Counted from the stretch's first letter, positions 15,811 through 26,533 are shown. The stretch is 64,000 nt of DNA from an uncultured Prevotellaceae bacterium (GCA_902784565.1 CACZVE010000003.1:86169-150168); one strand, 5' to 3'. Notes: a model not told the origin generated them from the letters alone. Program-made: numbers and translations.

Positions 15811-17544
15811 ATGGAAACAAAGAACATTAGATTAGACATGGCTGGACGGCCGCTGCCAGACAGAACATATCCTGCTGAGACTGGAAGCGAGGGCTATCAT
15901 TTGTGGGAACGGACCTTGGGCCAGTGGCTTGAATACTGGGCTGAGACAACACCCGACAAAGAATACATCGTCTATTCAGATAGAGATCTAAGATTCACTT
16001 GGAGCAAGTTCAACGAACGTGTGGACAATCTGGCCAAGGGCCTGATTGCCATCGGCGTGAAGCGCGGCTCGAACGTGGGTATCTGGGCTACCAACGTGCC
16101 CGACTGGCTCACCTTCCTCTATGCCACCGCCAAGATTGGTGCCGTCTTAGTGACGGTGAACACGAACTACAAGCAGAACGAAGTGGAATATCTCTGCAAG
16201 GACTCCGACATGGAAGTGCTCTGCATCACCGACGGCACCTGGGACTGTAACTATGTGGACATGACCTACACGATGCTGCCTGAGTTGAAGACCTGCGAGC
16301 GCGGACACCTGAACAGCGAACGGTTCCCTTATATGAAGAACGTAGTGTTCATCGGTATGGAGAAATACCGTGGCATGTACAATACGGCCGAGTTGCTGCT
16401 CTTGGGTCAGAATGTGGAAGACGATACGCTCAACGAGATGAAGAGCAAGGTGACTTGCCACGATGTCTGCAACATGCAGTACACCTCAGGTACCACCGGC
16501 TTCCCCAAGGGCGTGATGCTCACCCACTACGGCATTGCCAACGACGGCTACTTCACAGGCGAAAACATGGGCTTCACACAGGACGACAAACTCTGCGTCT
16601 GTGTGCCCCTATTCCATTGCTTCGGTGTGGTGCTCGCCACGATGAACTGTCTGACGCACGGTTGTACGGAGGTGATGGTGGAGAAGTTCGACCCCCTCGT
16701 GGTGCTCGCCTCCATCCATAAGGAAAGGTGTACGGCCGTCTATGGTGTACCCACGATGTTCATCGCCGAACTCAACCACCCGATGTTCTCGATGTTCGAC
16801 CTGACCTGTCTGCGTACAGGTATCATGGCAGGCTCACTCTGTCCGGTGGAACTGATGAAGCAGGTATCGGAAAAGATGTATATGACCATCACCAGTGTGT
16901 ATGGACTCACAGAGTCGTCGCCTGGTATGACCCAGACCTGTCTGAACGACACCTTCGAGCAGCGCTGTACGACGGTAGGTCGCGATTTCCCGTTTGTCGA
17001 CGTGAAGGTGCTCGACCCCGAGACGGGCGAGGAGTGTCCCGTTGGCGTACAGGGCGAGATGTGCTGTAAGGGCTTCAATGTGATGAAGGGCTACTACAAG
17101 AACCCCGAGGCCACAGCAGAGGTCATCGACAAGAACGGTTATCTTCACTCAGGCGACCTGGGTGTGAAGGATGAAGAGGGCTTTTACAAGATCACAGGTC
17201 GTATCAAGGATATGATCATCCGAGGCGGCGAGAATATCTATCCGCGAGAAATAGAAGAGTTCCTCTATCACATGCCTGGCATCCGCGATGTACAGGTGGC
17301 TGCTGTGCCTTCCAAGAAATACGGTGAGGCAGTGGGTGCCTTCATCATCCTCGAAGAGGGTGTGAAGATGGAGCCCGAGGATGTGCAGGAGTTCTGTCGT
17401 GGGAAAATTGCCCGTTATAAGATTCCGAAGTACGTGTTCTTCATCGACCAGTTCCCACTGACGGGAAGTGGCAAGATCCAGAAGTTCAAGTTGAAGGAGA
17501 TGAGTCTGGAACTCTGCAAGCAGCAGGGCATAGAAGTGATTTAA
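15811..17544 (+). CDS. AMP-forming acyl-CoA synthetase
   Basis: 577 aa of the ANL superfamily; activates a carboxylic acid through an acyl-adenylate to its CoA ester. Motifs: P-loop [16 protein letters not shown] (224-239), [28 protein letters not shown] with the hinge, and the C-terminal lysine in [14 protein letters not shown]. Overall similarity is to medium/long-chain fatty acyl-CoA ligases, but chain length and substrate are not readable. Cotranscribed with the HTH-cupin regulator 46 bp upstream, the likely sensor of its substrate or product. Confidence 0.9.
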   Translation: METKNIRLDMAGRPLPDRTYPAETGSEGYHLWERTLGQWLEYWAETTPDKEYIVYSDRDLRFTWSKFNERVDNLAKGLIAIGVKRGSNVGIWATNVPDWLTFLYATAKIGAVLVTVNTNYKQNEVEYLCKDSDMEVLCITDGTWDCNYVDMTYTMLPELKTCERGHLNSERFPYMKNVVFIGMEKYRGMYNTAELLLLGQNVEDDTLNEMKSKVTCHDVCNMQYTSGTTGFPKGVMLTHYGIANDGYFTGENMGFTQDDKLCVCVPLFHCFGVVLATMNCLTHGCTEVMVEKFDPLVVLASIHKERCTAVYGVPTMFIAELNHPMFSMFDLTCLRTGIMAGSLCPVELMKQVSEKMYMTITSVYGLTESSPGMTQTCLNDTFEQRCTTVGRDFPFVDVKVLDPETGEECPVGVQGEMCCKGFNVMKGYYKNPEATAEVIDKNGYLHSGDLGVKDEEGFYKITGRIKDMIIRGGENIYPREIEEFLYHMPGIRDVQVAAVPSKKYGEAVGAFIILEEGVKMEPEDVQEFCRGKIARYKIPKYVFFIDQFPLTGSGKIQKFKLKEMSLELCKQQGIEVI

Positions 17545-17557
17545 TAACATCAACAAT

Positions 17558-18781
17558 ATGGATATTACCGAACGGTTCTTAAACTACACCAAGTTCGACA
17601 CGCAATCGGCTGAGGACAGCGAGAGTGTGCCAAGTACCCCGAAACAACTGATCTTTGCCGAGTACCTGAAGAAAGAACTCGAAAGCGAAGGATTGGAAGA
17701 CGTGGAACTCGACGAGAAGGGTTATCTCTATGCGACCCTCCCCTCGAATATCAAGGAGAAGGTGCCTACCATCGGCTTCATCTCCCACTACGACACCAGT
17801 CCCGATTGCAGCGGAGCCGACATCAAACCACAGATCATCCGCAACTACAATGGTGGTGAGATCCTGCTCTCGGAGGGTATCGTCAGCAGTCCTAAGAAAT
17901 TCCCTGAACTGTTGCACCACAGAGGCGAGGACTTGATTGTGACGGACGGACACACCTTGTTGGGTGCCGACGACAAGGCCGGTATAGCAGAGATTGTGCA
18001 AGCCATGTGCTATTTGCGTGACCATAAGGACATCCGTCACGGAGATATCCGCATCGCCTTCAACCCCGACGAGGAGATCGGTATGGGTGCCCACCACTTC
18101 GATGTGGAGAAGTTCGGCTGCGAATGGGCCTACACGATGGATGGCGGTGATGTGGGCGAACTGGAATTCGAGAATTTCAATGCCGCCTCAGCCAAGATCA
18201 CCATCAAGGGTATCAGTGTGCATCCGGGCTATGCCAAGGGTAAGATGGTGAACGCCAATGCTCTCGCAGCAGAGTTTGCAAAGATGTTACCCGCTGACGA
18301 GACACCTGAGACAACGGAAGGTTATCAGGGATTCTACCATCTGCTGGGTATCCAGTCGAATATCGAGGAAGCCAAGATGAGTTACATCATCCGCGACCAT
18401 GACCGTGATATTTTTGAGGACCGCAAACGCTTTGTCCAGCGCTGTGCCGACAGGATGAATGAGAAATACGGTGAGGGAACCGTCATCTGCGAGGTGAAGG
18501 ACCAGTACTATAATATGAAGGAGAAGATCGACCCGCAGATGCACGTCATCGACGTGGTGCTGCATGCCATGCAGGCCTGCGAGGTAGCGCCGAAGGTGCG
18601 TCCCATCCGAGGCGGCACTGATGGTGCACAACTCTCGTTCAAGGGTCTCCCCTGCCCCAACATCTTCGCTGGCGGCGTGAACTTCCACGGACCGTATGAG
18701 TTCGTCTCTATCCAGTCGATGGAGAAGGCCATGCAGGTCATCGTGAAGATATGTGAAATAGTAGCCGACTTTAATAATTAA
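17558..18781 (+). CDS. pepT: Peptidase T (tripeptide aminopeptidase)
   Basis: 407 aa, the usual length. A dizinc M20B peptidase that removes N-terminal residues from tripeptides in the cytoplasm. Zinc and catalytic residues are in place: His77 and Asp79 (SHYDTSP), Asp138 (GADDKAG), Glu172/Glu173 (NPDEEIGMG), Asp195 ([11 protein letters not shown]) and the late NFHGPYEF histidine. The start is 13 bp after the acyl-CoA synthetase stop, so it probably shares that transcript. Confidence 0.95.
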   Translation: MDITERFLNYTKFDTQSAEDSESVPSTPKQLIFAEYLKKELESEGLEDVELDEKGYLYATLPSNIKEKVPTIGFISHYDTSPDCSGADIKPQIIRNYNGGEILLSEGIVSSPKKFPELLHHRGEDLIVTDGHTLLGADDKAGIAEIVQAMCYLRDHKDIRHGDIRIAFNPDEEIGMGAHHFDVEKFGCEWAYTMDGGDVGELEFENFNAASAKITIKGISVHPGYAKGKMVNANALAAEFAKMLPADETPETTEGYQGFYHLLGIQSNIEEAKMSYIIRDHDRDIFEDRKRFVQRCADRMNEKYGEGTVICEVKDQYYNMKEKIDPQMHVIDVVLHAMQACEVAPKVRPIRGGTDGAQLSFKGLPCPNIFAGGVNFHGPYEFVSIQSMEKAMQVIVKICEIVADFNN

Positions 18782-18787
18782 AAACTT

Positions 18788-21046
18788 ATGGGAGAAGTTC
18801 CAGCATTGGTCAATGACCTGGCGTTGATACTCGTTGTAGCAGGTATCGTAACGCTGTTGTTCAAGAAACTCAAGCAGCCACTGGTATTAGGATATGTGGT
18901 GGCAGGTTTTCTGGTGAGTCCACACATGCCCTATACAGCATCAGTTGTTGACTCAGAGAATATCCATCTGTGGTCAGACCTCGGTGTGATGTTCCTCTTG
19001 TTCTCGCTGGGACTAGACTTCTCATTCAAGAAAATCCTGAAAATGGGTGCCTCGCCCATCATTTCCACGTGTACCATCATCTTCTGCATGTCGATGTTGG
19101 GTATGTTTGTGGGCAATCTCTTCGGATGGGCCAGGATGGACTGTATATTCTTGGGCGGCATGCTCGCCATGTCGTCGACGACTATTATCTACAAGGCTTT
19201 CGACGACCTAGGACTCCGACAGCAACAGTTTGCCGGACGCGTGATGAGTGTGCTGATACTCGAAGACATCCTTGCCATCGTGATGATGGTGCTGTTGAGT
19301 GCTATCGCCAGTGGTAAGGATTTGGGGGGCGGTGAGATGCTGGGCAGCGTCTGGCAGATCGTGTTCTTCCTCGTGCTCTGGCTCGTGGTAGGTATCTTCG
19401 CCATACCTATTTTCCTGCGTCGCGTCAGATACCTTATTAATAATGAGGTGCTGCTCATTGTGTCGCTGGGTCTCTGCTGCGCCATGGCGGTATTCTCCAC
19501 CAAGGTGGGATTCTCGTCGGCTTTCGGTGCCTTCATCATGGGTAGTATCCTGGCAGAGACCATTGAGGCAGACAAGATCATCAAACTGGTGGAGCCGGTG
19601 AAGAACCTCTTCGGTGCCATCTTCTTCGTGTCGGTGGGTATGCTCGTCGATCCGAAAATCCTGGTGGAATATGCCCTACCAATCTTCATACTCGTCATGA
19701 CCATCCTCATTGGACAGGCCATCTTCGGCACCTTCTCCTTCATGTTGGGAGGTGAGAGTCTGAAGTCTGCCATCCGTTGCGGATTCGCGATGGCACAGAT
19801 TGGTGAGTTCTCATTCATCATCGCCTCGCTGGGTCTCTCGTTAGGCGTCATCGGCGACTTCCTCTATCCCGTAGTGGTGGCCGTATCCGTTATCACCACA
19901 TTCCTGACACCTTACATGATACGGTTTGCCACACCGGTGTATGCCCATCTGGAGAAGCGGTTACCCAACAAACTCATCCGTTCGATGAACCACCTGTCGA
20001 TGAATCAGGCCGGTGAACAGGGAAGCAGTCTGTGGAAACAGTTGCTGTCGCAGATGGCGATGAACACCATCGTCTACTCTATCCTGAGCGTGGCTGCCAT
20101 CCTGCTGATGTTCACCTTCGTGTTACCATTTATACAGAGGTTACTGCCTGGCGACGATCTGCTCATCTATGCCAATATCATCACAGGACTGCTCACAATA
20201 CTGATCATCTCACCTTTCCTTCGTGCAATGGTGATGAAGAAGAACAAAAGTGAGGAGTGGAAAGCCCTCTGGGCAAAGAGCAACCGTAACCGTCTGCCGC
20301 TGATGTTCACCGTCCTCGTGCGTGTCATCATCGCTGTCTGTTTCATCTTCTATATCTGTCACCGTCTGACCCACTTCGCCAATGCACTGATCATCACCAT
20401 CGGATTCATTTTCGTAGGACTGATCGTGCTGTCGCGCTGGATCAAGAAGAGAAGTATCTCACTAGAACGTCTCTTCATCCTCAACCTGCGCAGTCGTGAC
20501 ATCGAGGCACAGGTACATGGCAAGAAACGTCCGCTCTATGAAGGGAAACTGCTGGACCGCGATATCCACATCGCCGACTTCGAGATACCCACGAATAGCG
20601 GTTGGATGGGCCAGACCCTAAAGCAACTGAACTTAGGACAGAAATACGGTGTGCATGTCAGCAGCATCCTACGTGGCGGATGGCGTCTGAACATCCCCGA
20701 CGGTGACTATGTCATCTTCCCGAACGATATTCTGCAGGTGATTGGTAGCGACGCACAGTTCTCTACCTTCCGTCAGGCTCTGGAGGACAGTCTTATCGGC
20801 GAAGATCCCGACCTGGAGAGTCGTGAGATGAAACTGCGCCAGATGATCATCGGCAGTGACAGCCCGTTTATCGGCAAGACCCTCATCGAGAGCAAGATCC
20901 GCGACCTGTACAGTTGTATGGTCGTCGGTTTGGAGGAAGGCAAGGAAAGCCTGTCGCCCTTCAGACCCAACCGGAAGTTTGAGGAGGGTGACATCATCTG
21001 GGTCGTCGGTGAGGAAGAAAGCCTCAACGAACTCATGAATGTCTGA
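18788..21046 (+). CDS. CPA2-family cation:proton antiporter with two RCK_C domains
   Basis: 752 aa. The first 550 residues form a KefB/Na+-H+ exchanger-type membrane domain (LGYVVAGFLVSPHMP, LLFSLGLDFSFK, GAFIMGSILAE). After it come two TrkA-C (RCK_C) domains, near 600-665 (LNLGQKYGVHVSSILRGG) and 675-750 (ESKIRDLYSCMVVGLEEGKE). The NAD-binding TrkA-N domain that KefB/C carry is absent, so regulation probably involves another ligand. K+ or Na+ efflux for pH and ion balance is inferred from the family. Begins 6 bp after pepT. Confidence 0.88.
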   Translation: MGEVPALVNDLALILVVAGIVTLLFKKLKQPLVLGYVVAGFLVSPHMPYTASVVDSENIHLWSDLGVMFLLFSLGLDFSFKKILKMGASPIISTCTIIFCMSMLGMFVGNLFGWARMDCIFLGGMLAMSSTTIIYKAFDDLGLRQQQFAGRVMSVLILEDILAIVMMVLLSAIASGKDLGGGEMLGSVWQIVFFLVLWLVVGIFAIPIFLRRVRYLINNEVLLIVSLGLCCAMAVFSTKVGFSSAFGAFIMGSILAETIEADKIIKLVEPVKNLFGAIFFVSVGMLVDPKILVEYALPIFILVMTILIGQAIFGTFSFMLGGESLKSAIRCGFAMAQIGEFSFIIASLGLSLGVIGDFLYPVVVAVSVITTFLTPYMIRFATPVYAHLEKRLPNKLIRSMNHLSMNQAGEQGSSLWKQLLSQMAMNTIVYSILSVAAILLMFTFVLPFIQRLLPGDDLLIYANIITGLLTILIISPFLRAMVMKKNKSEEWKALWAKSNRNRLPLMFTVLVRVIIAVCFIFYICHRLTHFANALIITIGFIFVGLIVLSRWIKKRSISLERLFILNLRSRDIEAQVHGKKRPLYEGKLLDRDIHIADFEIPTNSGWMGQTLKQLNLGQKYGVHVSSILRGGWRLNIPDGDYVIFPNDILQVIGSDAQFSTFRQALEDSLIGEDPDLESREMKLRQMIIGSDSPFIGKTLIESKIRDLYSCMVVGLEEGKESLSPFRPNRKFEEGDIIWVVGEEESLNELMNV

Positions 21047-21065
21047 AGAAGGTTTCTCTTATTGA

Positions 21066-24056
21066 TTAATACCACTGCACGGCGTTGGAATAACTGCTGC
21101 GCTTGTCATATTTGAGGGCATCGGTCAGGGTGGCTGCGTTACAGCGGAAAGAGAAGTTGTAACTGGTATAAGGTGCCAGCACCACGGAGCACGACATATT
21201 GAAACAGTGCAGGTCGCGTGAGAGCGAGGCTGTGGTCATGGATATCTTATGATTGTCGAAGTCGTAGCCGCTGGAGAAGGAGATATTCCAGCCATCACTA
21301 AGACGAATATATCCGCTGAGATTCAAGTTCTGGCTAAAGACATAAGGATAGCGCATGGTCTTGTAGTTGAAGTTCGAGCTACCCTCGCGCATCGAGATAC
21401 CATAGCCGATGCTGAGTGACCAAGGCAACTTGAATGCCATGTAACCGTCTTCATCGGTCTCAGCCTTCGACTTCTCCTTAGGACCGCGCTTGGCCTTCTC
21501 CATATCCTTGTCGATATTGGTCTCCACCTCGTTGTCCCATTCATCATCCTCCTCATCGTTTTTATCCTTGTCTTTGTCCTTGTCTACCTTCTCGCCACGC
21601 AAACGCTTGAAGAAGTCCGAGATCTTTTTGTTGTCGATGGTATAGGAGAGGTTCTGCGACAAGCCCTGGAAACGACCGATCTTACCCTGTCCCCAGTAGG
21701 TGGTGTGTTCACTGACTCTCGGCGTGGCACCCACACTGTCGGCTTCATAGACATACGAAGCGAAGACGGCATTGAGATTGAACGTGTAACTCTTCGACAG
21801 TTTCAGACGCAGACGGGTATTGAGGTCACTCCACGGACGAATCTTCGCCGCCATATTGTAACTCATCGAGAAACCAAGTTCGTCGATCAGGGAGATTTTC
21901 TTCAGTGAGTCGTCCTTGTTACGGTATTTCATCTCGAAATTATTGCCGATATCAACACTGATGCTACCTGCCATGCCCTTTTGAGGAGCCGAGACACCTC
22001 CGATATTGTAGGGCGAATATTCCACCAACGTCACATTACCTTCAGCATCGGTTTTCTGATAGGTCTTATAATAGCCGTAGCGCGAAGCACTGAAATCGGG
22101 GTGATAGGAGAAACCGACTGAGGTCGTGATGACATGGCGGATTATCTTTTCACCGAACAACTTGCGATTAGGAGTCCAGTAACCATAGAGTTTCGTAGAG
22201 GCCGACAGACTTAAGTTCCAGTTGTAGACATTGTAGAATCCGCTGATCGTGTCGGTTATTTCCTTCTGGTTGACTTCATCCCACCGTTTTGACTGTTTAA
22301 TGAACGAGGTCTGGTCAGTGAAAGTGAAGTTGGGCGTAAGGGTCAGATAGCCAAAAGCCGTGAAACTGGCTTGGATGGGAATGGAGTGCCTCATATTGTT
22401 CTGCCAGTCCTTCGTGAAACTGGAGTGCAGCAACTTACTCTCCTTGGTCTTGATACGGTTGTTGAGGGTTCCGGTATAACTCATATTGATTTTCTCATAC
22501 CAGCGTTCCTCACCTGCGGCCTTCTTACGTTTGAAGGGATAGAATCGTGCCACCGAGATACTCAGGTTTGGCAGGGTCATCTCAATGGTCGAGTCACGCA
22601 TGTTCTGCGCCAGGTCTACCTGTGAACTCAGTGTCAGTCCGATACTGGAGAAGGTGGTGCGCCAACTGACGGAAGAGGTACGTGTCGTCTGCGTCATGGC
22701 CTGAGGGTTATACATCGACGAGAGATTGTTTTTCTCAAAACTCTCCGAGGCATAGTTCACACTGGCTGTCAGATTGTTGTAGGGGTTGGCCTTTTGGTCC
22801 TGGCTGTGCCGCCACTGGATCTTGAAACTGGTCGTCTTCTGATAGTCAGGCATGTTCTTCTCGCCATTCACGGTATTCTGGAAGTTGGCATAAACCGAGC
22901 CGCTATACTTATAGCGTTTCTTGTAGTTCGATGCTGCCGAAAGGCCCCACGAGCCTTTGGTATAGATCTCACCGAGGAGTTTGAGGTCCATCTTGTCACC
23001 CAAGGCAAAGTAATAGCCGCCATCACGGAGATAGAAACCACGTGATGTCTCATCGCCATACGTGGGCATGATAAAACCGCTGGAGTAACTCTTCGTAAAG
23101 GGGAAGAAGCCATAGGGAATGGCTAATGGCAACGGTACGTCAGCCACTACCAGATAGGCTGGACCGAACACCACATCTTTTCCTGGGCGCACCTTCGCGC
23201 GAGACATGGCGATATAGAAATCTGGATGGGGATCGTCGCAGGTGGTGTAGCGTCCATGCTCGAGATACATCTCACCGTTGGCACCACGCTTGGAGTGTTC
23301 ACTGGTCAAGAAGCCGTCTTCCTGTTGAGTGTAGACATCAGTGATAAAACCTTTCTTGGTTTTGAAGTTGAACATCATCTCCGTCTGCTCATACTGGTCA
23401 CTGCCCATCTTAAAGACTGGGGTACCTTTGGGTTTCTGCGTGGTACTGTCCATCTTACCTGTGGCATAGACGATATTGCTGTCGAGATTCATGTGGATAT
23501 TCTCACTGGCCAGATCCATGTTCGTGTATTTCACCGTGGCCTCACCATAGAGGTGGGCTGTGGCATTTGCAGCATCATAGGTCAGAGAATCTTCGGCAGT
23601 ATACTCTACCGGTGCATCGATACCGTTCTTACGTCGTTTGTTGATACTGTCGCGTGCCAATGAGTCATCGACAGCCTTATTATGCTTGTAGATTGCCAGT
23701 TCGAGGGAGTCCATCGTCGTGGTATCACGCTTGATCTTAATGGCCGACTCGGCACCAGGAGGGATAATGGTGTCCTGAGGAACCTCGTCCGTGTCAGCAG
23801 TCAATGCCTCCACAGCCTCACTGACAGATGCAGCATCGATGTCGGCTTCCACATTCGCGACTCCGATACTGTCGAGCAGTGCCGGGAGTGTCACAGAATC
23901 TGTCGATAGCGAGGGTGATTTTATCTCCGGCAACGACACAACCCTACCCGACTCCACCACCTCCGGAGCCTTCCCAGAACGTAGCGCAGAAGGTGTACAC
24001 GCCATCATCAGGATGAAGGCGCAGAGTATCGTGAGGATTACCGATTTCTGTTTCAC
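21066..24056 (-). CDS. lptD: LPS assembly protein LptD (OstA-like beta-barrel)
   Basis: About 996 aa. An OstA/LptA-like domain near 190-310 (YTAEDSLTYDAANATAHLYG, KGFITDVYTQQEDG) precedes a long barrel ending in VQWY, an outer-membrane C-terminal signature. LptD inserts LPS in the outer leaflet. The start is taken as GTG at 24054-24056: it gives a lipoprotein signal (KQKSVILTILCAFILMMACT) and comes 4 bp after the -7 box, whereas the upstream ATG lies inside a repeat and before the promoter. A Lys/Asp/Glu-rich loop lies near residues 830-870. Lipobox at MMAC is unusual but the hydrophobic core is good. Confidence 0.85.
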   Translation of the reverse strand: MKQKSVILTILCAFILMMACTPSALRSGKAPEVVESGRVVSLPEIKSPSLSTDSVTLPALLDSIGVANVEADIDAASVSEAVEALTADTDEVPQDTIIPPGAESAIKIKRDTTTMDSLELAIYKHNKAVDDSLARDSINKRRKNGIDAPVEYTAEDSLTYDAANATAHLYGEATVKYTNMDLASENIHMNLDSNIVYATGKMDSTTQKPKGTPVFKMGSDQYEQTEMMFNFKTKKGFITDVYTQQEDGFLTSEHSKRGANGEMYLEHGRYTTCDDPHPDFYIAMSRAKVRPGKDVVFGPAYLVVADVPLPLAIPYGFFPFTKSYSSGFIMPTYGDETSRGFYLRDGGYYFALGDKMDLKLLGEIYTKGSWGLSAASNYKKRYKYSGSVYANFQNTVNGEKNMPDYQKTTSFKIQWRHSQDQKANPYNNLTASVNYASESFEKNNLSSMYNPQAMTQTTRTSSVSWRTTFSSIGLTLSSQVDLAQNMRDSTIEMTLPNLSISVARFYPFKRKKAAGEERWYEKINMSYTGTLNNRIKTKESKLLHSSFTKDWQNNMRHSIPIQASFTAFGYLTLTPNFTFTDQTSFIKQSKRWDEVNQKEITDTISGFYNVYNWNLSLSASTKLYGYWTPNRKLFGEKIIRHVITTSVGFSYHPDFSASRYGYYKTYQKTDAEGNVTLVEYSPYNIGGVSAPQKGMAGSISVDIGNNFEMKYRNKDDSLKKISLIDELGFSMSYNMAAKIRPWSDLNTRLRLKLSKSYTFNLNAVFASYVYEADSVGATPRVSEHTTYWGQGKIGRFQGLSQNLSYTIDNKKISDFFKRLRGEKVDKDKDKDKNDEEDDEWDNEVETNIDKDMEKAKRGPKEKSKAETDEDGYMAFKLPWSLSIGYGISMREGSSNFNYKTMRYPYVFSQNLNLSGYIRLSDGWNISFSSGYDFDNHKISMTTASLSRDLHCFNMSCSVVLAPYTSYNFSFRCNAATLTDALKYDKRSSYSNAVQWY

Positions 24057-24060
24057 GGAT

Positions 24061-24165
24061 GCAAAGGTACGAATTTTTAGTGAATAGTGAAAAGTGAATA
24101 GTGAAAAGTTGCTGAACCTTGTGTTTTTTTCACTATTCACTGTTCACTATTAACTATTCTCTAAT
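24061..24165 (-). repeat. Heptamer hairpin element carrying the lptD promoter
   Basis: Read on the minus strand: AGTGAAC/AGTGAAT heptamers, a core AACACAAGGTTCAGCAAC, then complementary TTCACTATTCACTTTTCAC heptamers, AAAAATTC and the -7 box TACCTTTGC (24069-24061). The arms can pair into a long stem. It fills the gap between the HD gene stop (24172) and lptD. Core and layout resemble the octamer elements at 46377, 48490 and 54828. Confidence 0.8.
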
Positions 24166-24171
24166 CACCGA

Positions 24172-24711
24172 TCACTCAAAGCGTGTTGCCCATCCGAGGA
24201 AGCGATTGACACCCTCCTGTCCGAACTTCTCCAGACTCTGGGCTGCCTCCACCACTGTACGCTCCTGCTCAGGATGCGTCTTTGAATAGAACTTATCGGC
24301 ATAGCAAACCACCTGTTCCTCCAGAGCCTCTGGCTCATAATGGCCGTCTACGGGCAATGGCAACTGTTGACGCTCGATCTGTTCACGGGAGAGACCTGTG
24401 CCCGTATGCCGTTCACAGACCATCGCATGGCGCTCCCATCCCTCCTCGCGGAGGATCTGTCCGCCAATAACGCCATGACATATATAAGGCTCTATGCCGA
24501 AACACTGGATACTGGGAGCGTTGCAACGGAAGATACCGATGTCGTGCAACATGGCGGCCTCTTCCAGGAACTCCTCGTCAAGCCGTAGTTCCGGATGGGC
24601 TTTGGCAATCTTCAGACAACGGTCTGCCACCTGACGGGAGTGTATTAGCAATATCCGTCGGAGTTCGTTCTCCGACGGATAATACTTATCGATAATCTTT
24701 TGATAGTCCAT
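24172..24711 (-). CDS. HD-domain phosphohydrolase
   Basis: 179 aa. The metal-binding HD signature is complete: LLIHSRQVADRCL (21-33), AAMLHDIGIF (His-Asp pair near 56), HGVIGGQILREEG and CERHTG, with a late YADKFYSKTHPEQ aspartate. HD proteins of this size hydrolyse nucleotide or other phosphate esters; the substrate is unknown. Its ATG overlaps the oadA-like stop by one base (TAATG type), indicating coupling. Confidence 0.85.
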   Translation of the reverse strand: MDYQKIIDKYYPSENELRRILLIHSRQVADRCLKIAKAHPELRLDEEFLEEAAMLHDIGIFRCNAPSIQCFGIEPYICHGVIGGQILREEGWERHAMVCERHTGTGLSREQIERQQLPLPVDGHYEPEALEEQVVCYADKFYSKTHPEQERTVVEAAQSLEKFGQEGVNRFLGWATRFE

Positions 24712-26489
24712 TATGCCTCACGTTCAATCCACGCAATCGTGTCACCCTGACGGATCTTCTGTCCAGGCTTTACACTGATATCCACCAACTTACCTCCGAG
24801 GGCTGCAGGAATCTCCACAATCTCACCCCACTTGGTCTGAAGGTAACAGAAGATATCACCTTCCTTATACTTCTGACCAATGAACGGTTCGATACAGGCA
24901 GCGGGTACACCCTCGCCTCCGAAACTCCAGACGAGTTGTCCATCCAATGGACTTTTCACGGCATCGGCCTTGGCATGCTTCAGGGCGTCGATCTCCTCCT
25001 GTGGTATCTTCTTGCCGCCACCAAGTTTGGCATCTTTCGCCTTCTGGAGATCTGCCAAGAACTGTTTCTTGGCCTGACCGCTCTTAAAGGCACGATACTG
25101 TTCGGGGTGCATACCCAACTCAAAGAGTTCCTCATCGTCCTGTCCGTAGTCCCAGCCATTCTCGTCCATCTCCTTGCGGAAACCGTCGAGGGCATTCTCC
25201 AACAGGGTATGTGGATCGACATCTGTAAACTGACGGTTCTGTTTCTGAGCCAGTTCCACCAGCACCGGATCAATGGTACCGGGAATCTTACCAGACTTGC
25301 CGAGGATCATGCCCCACATGGCATCGTCCATCATCACGAAACGACCCTTGCCTTGTTCGATGGTAAGGAGGTTCATCAGGGCGATGTTCTTCACATACTG
25401 CGAGAACGGTGTCACCAATGGGGGATAACCCACACGTGGCCAGACATACTCTACCTCGTTGAAGAGTTTCACCAGCATATCATCCATCGTCAGTTCGGCC
25501 TCTCCTTTCTGTACACGCAGTTTGTTGATCATCGTCTGGATACCACCAAGGTCAGCCATCATCGACCCCATCATGCCGCCAGGTAGTCCACAACCCAACA
25601 GGAGTGATGACATGTGTTTGTTGGCGGGATTGATAAAGTAACCCAACCAGTCGTCAATAAACTCTTGTGTCAGGGTACGTGCCTGCATATAAGCATTCAT
25701 ATTCAGTTCTGCCACCTCGAAGCCTTCGTTCTTCAGCATCGACTGGACACTGATGATATCCGGATGCACCTTACCCCACGACAATGGCTCGATAGCCGTA
25801 TCGATGATATCAGCACCATTGTTACAAACCTCGAGGATAGAAGCCATCGACAGACCCGGACCGGAATGACCATGATACTGGATGATGATATCAGGATGCT
25901 TGGTCTTGATGGCCTTCGTCAGTGCACCCAACATGGCGGGTTGTCCGATACCGGCCATATCCTTCAGACAGATCTCCTCGGCACCGGCAGCAATCACCTC
26001 ATCGGCAATGGCAGCATAATAGTCAACGGTATGCACAGGTGAGGTGGTGATACAGAGCGTGGCCTGTGGGGTCATGCCTCCCTCCTTGGCCCACTTGATA
26101 CTGGGAATGATGTTACGCGTATCGTTCAGACCACAGAAGATACGGGTGATATCGACACCCTGGGCATGTTTCACCTTATACATCAAGGCACGCACATCGT
26201 CGGGCACGGGATACATACGCAAGGCATTCAGACCACGGTCAAGCATGTGTGTCTTGATACCTACTTCATTGAATGGCTTACAAAAGGCTCTCACAGCAGC
26301 ATTGGGGTTCTCTCCTGCCATCAGGTTTACCTGCTCGAAAGCACCACCATTGGTTTCCACGCGGGCAAAGCACCCCATGTCGATAATCACTGGTGCAATG
26401 CGTTCTAACTGATCCTTACGGGGCTGGAACTTACCCGAACTCTGCCACATGTCTCTGTAGACGAGACTGAACTGAATCTTCTTTTTCAT
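24711..26489 (-). CDS. OadA-like carboxyltransferase subunit with a degenerate biotinyl domain
   Basis: 592 aa. The N-terminal TIM barrel (to about 300) is the carboxyltransferase domain of oxaloacetate decarboxylase alpha/pyruvate carboxylase B, with SLVYRDMWQSS (8-17, metal Asp13), EICLKDMAGIG (catalytic Lys) and IQYHGHSGPG (metal histidines). A conserved helical domain and a biotinyl-like fold (about 520-592) follow. The biotinylation motif AMKM is replaced by LQTKWGEIVEIPA, where the expected lysine aligns with Gly, so this copy is probably not biotinylated itself. A separate biotin carrier would be needed; none is in the window. Confidence 0.85.
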   Translation of the reverse strand: MKKKIQFSLVYRDMWQSSGKFQPRKDQLERIAPVIIDMGCFARVETNGGAFEQVNLMAGENPNAAVRAFCKPFNEVGIKTHMLDRGLNALRMYPVPDDVRALMYKVKHAQGVDITRIFCGLNDTRNIIPSIKWAKEGGMTPQATLCITTSPVHTVDYYAAIADEVIAAGAEEICLKDMAGIGQPAMLGALTKAIKTKHPDIIIQYHGHSGPGLSMASILEVCNNGADIIDTAIEPLSWGKVHPDIISVQSMLKNEGFEVAELNMNAYMQARTLTQEFIDDWLGYFINPANKHMSSLLLGCGLPGGMMGSMMADLGGIQTMINKLRVQKGEAELTMDDMLVKLFNEVEYVWPRVGYPPLVTPFSQYVKNIALMNLLTIEQGKGRFVMMDDAMWGMILGKSGKIPGTIDPVLVELAQKQNRQFTDVDPHTLLENALDGFRKEMDENGWDYGQDDEELFELGMHPEQYRAFKSGQAKKQFLADLQKAKDAKLGGGKKIPQEEIDALKHAKADAVKSPLDGQLVWSFGGEGVPAACIEPFIGQKYKEGDIFCYLQTKWGEIVEIPAALGGKLVDISVKPGQKIRQGDTIAWIEREA

Positions 26490-26524
26490 ATCGTTGTATT
26501 TCGCTATTTTTATATTTACAGTCC

Positions 26525-26533
26525 ACAAAAATA
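26525..26533 (-). promoter_or_regulatory. Promoter -7 box of the oadA-like gene
   Basis: TATTTTTGT on the minus strand, 35 bp before the ATG at 26489. Confidence 0.45.
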
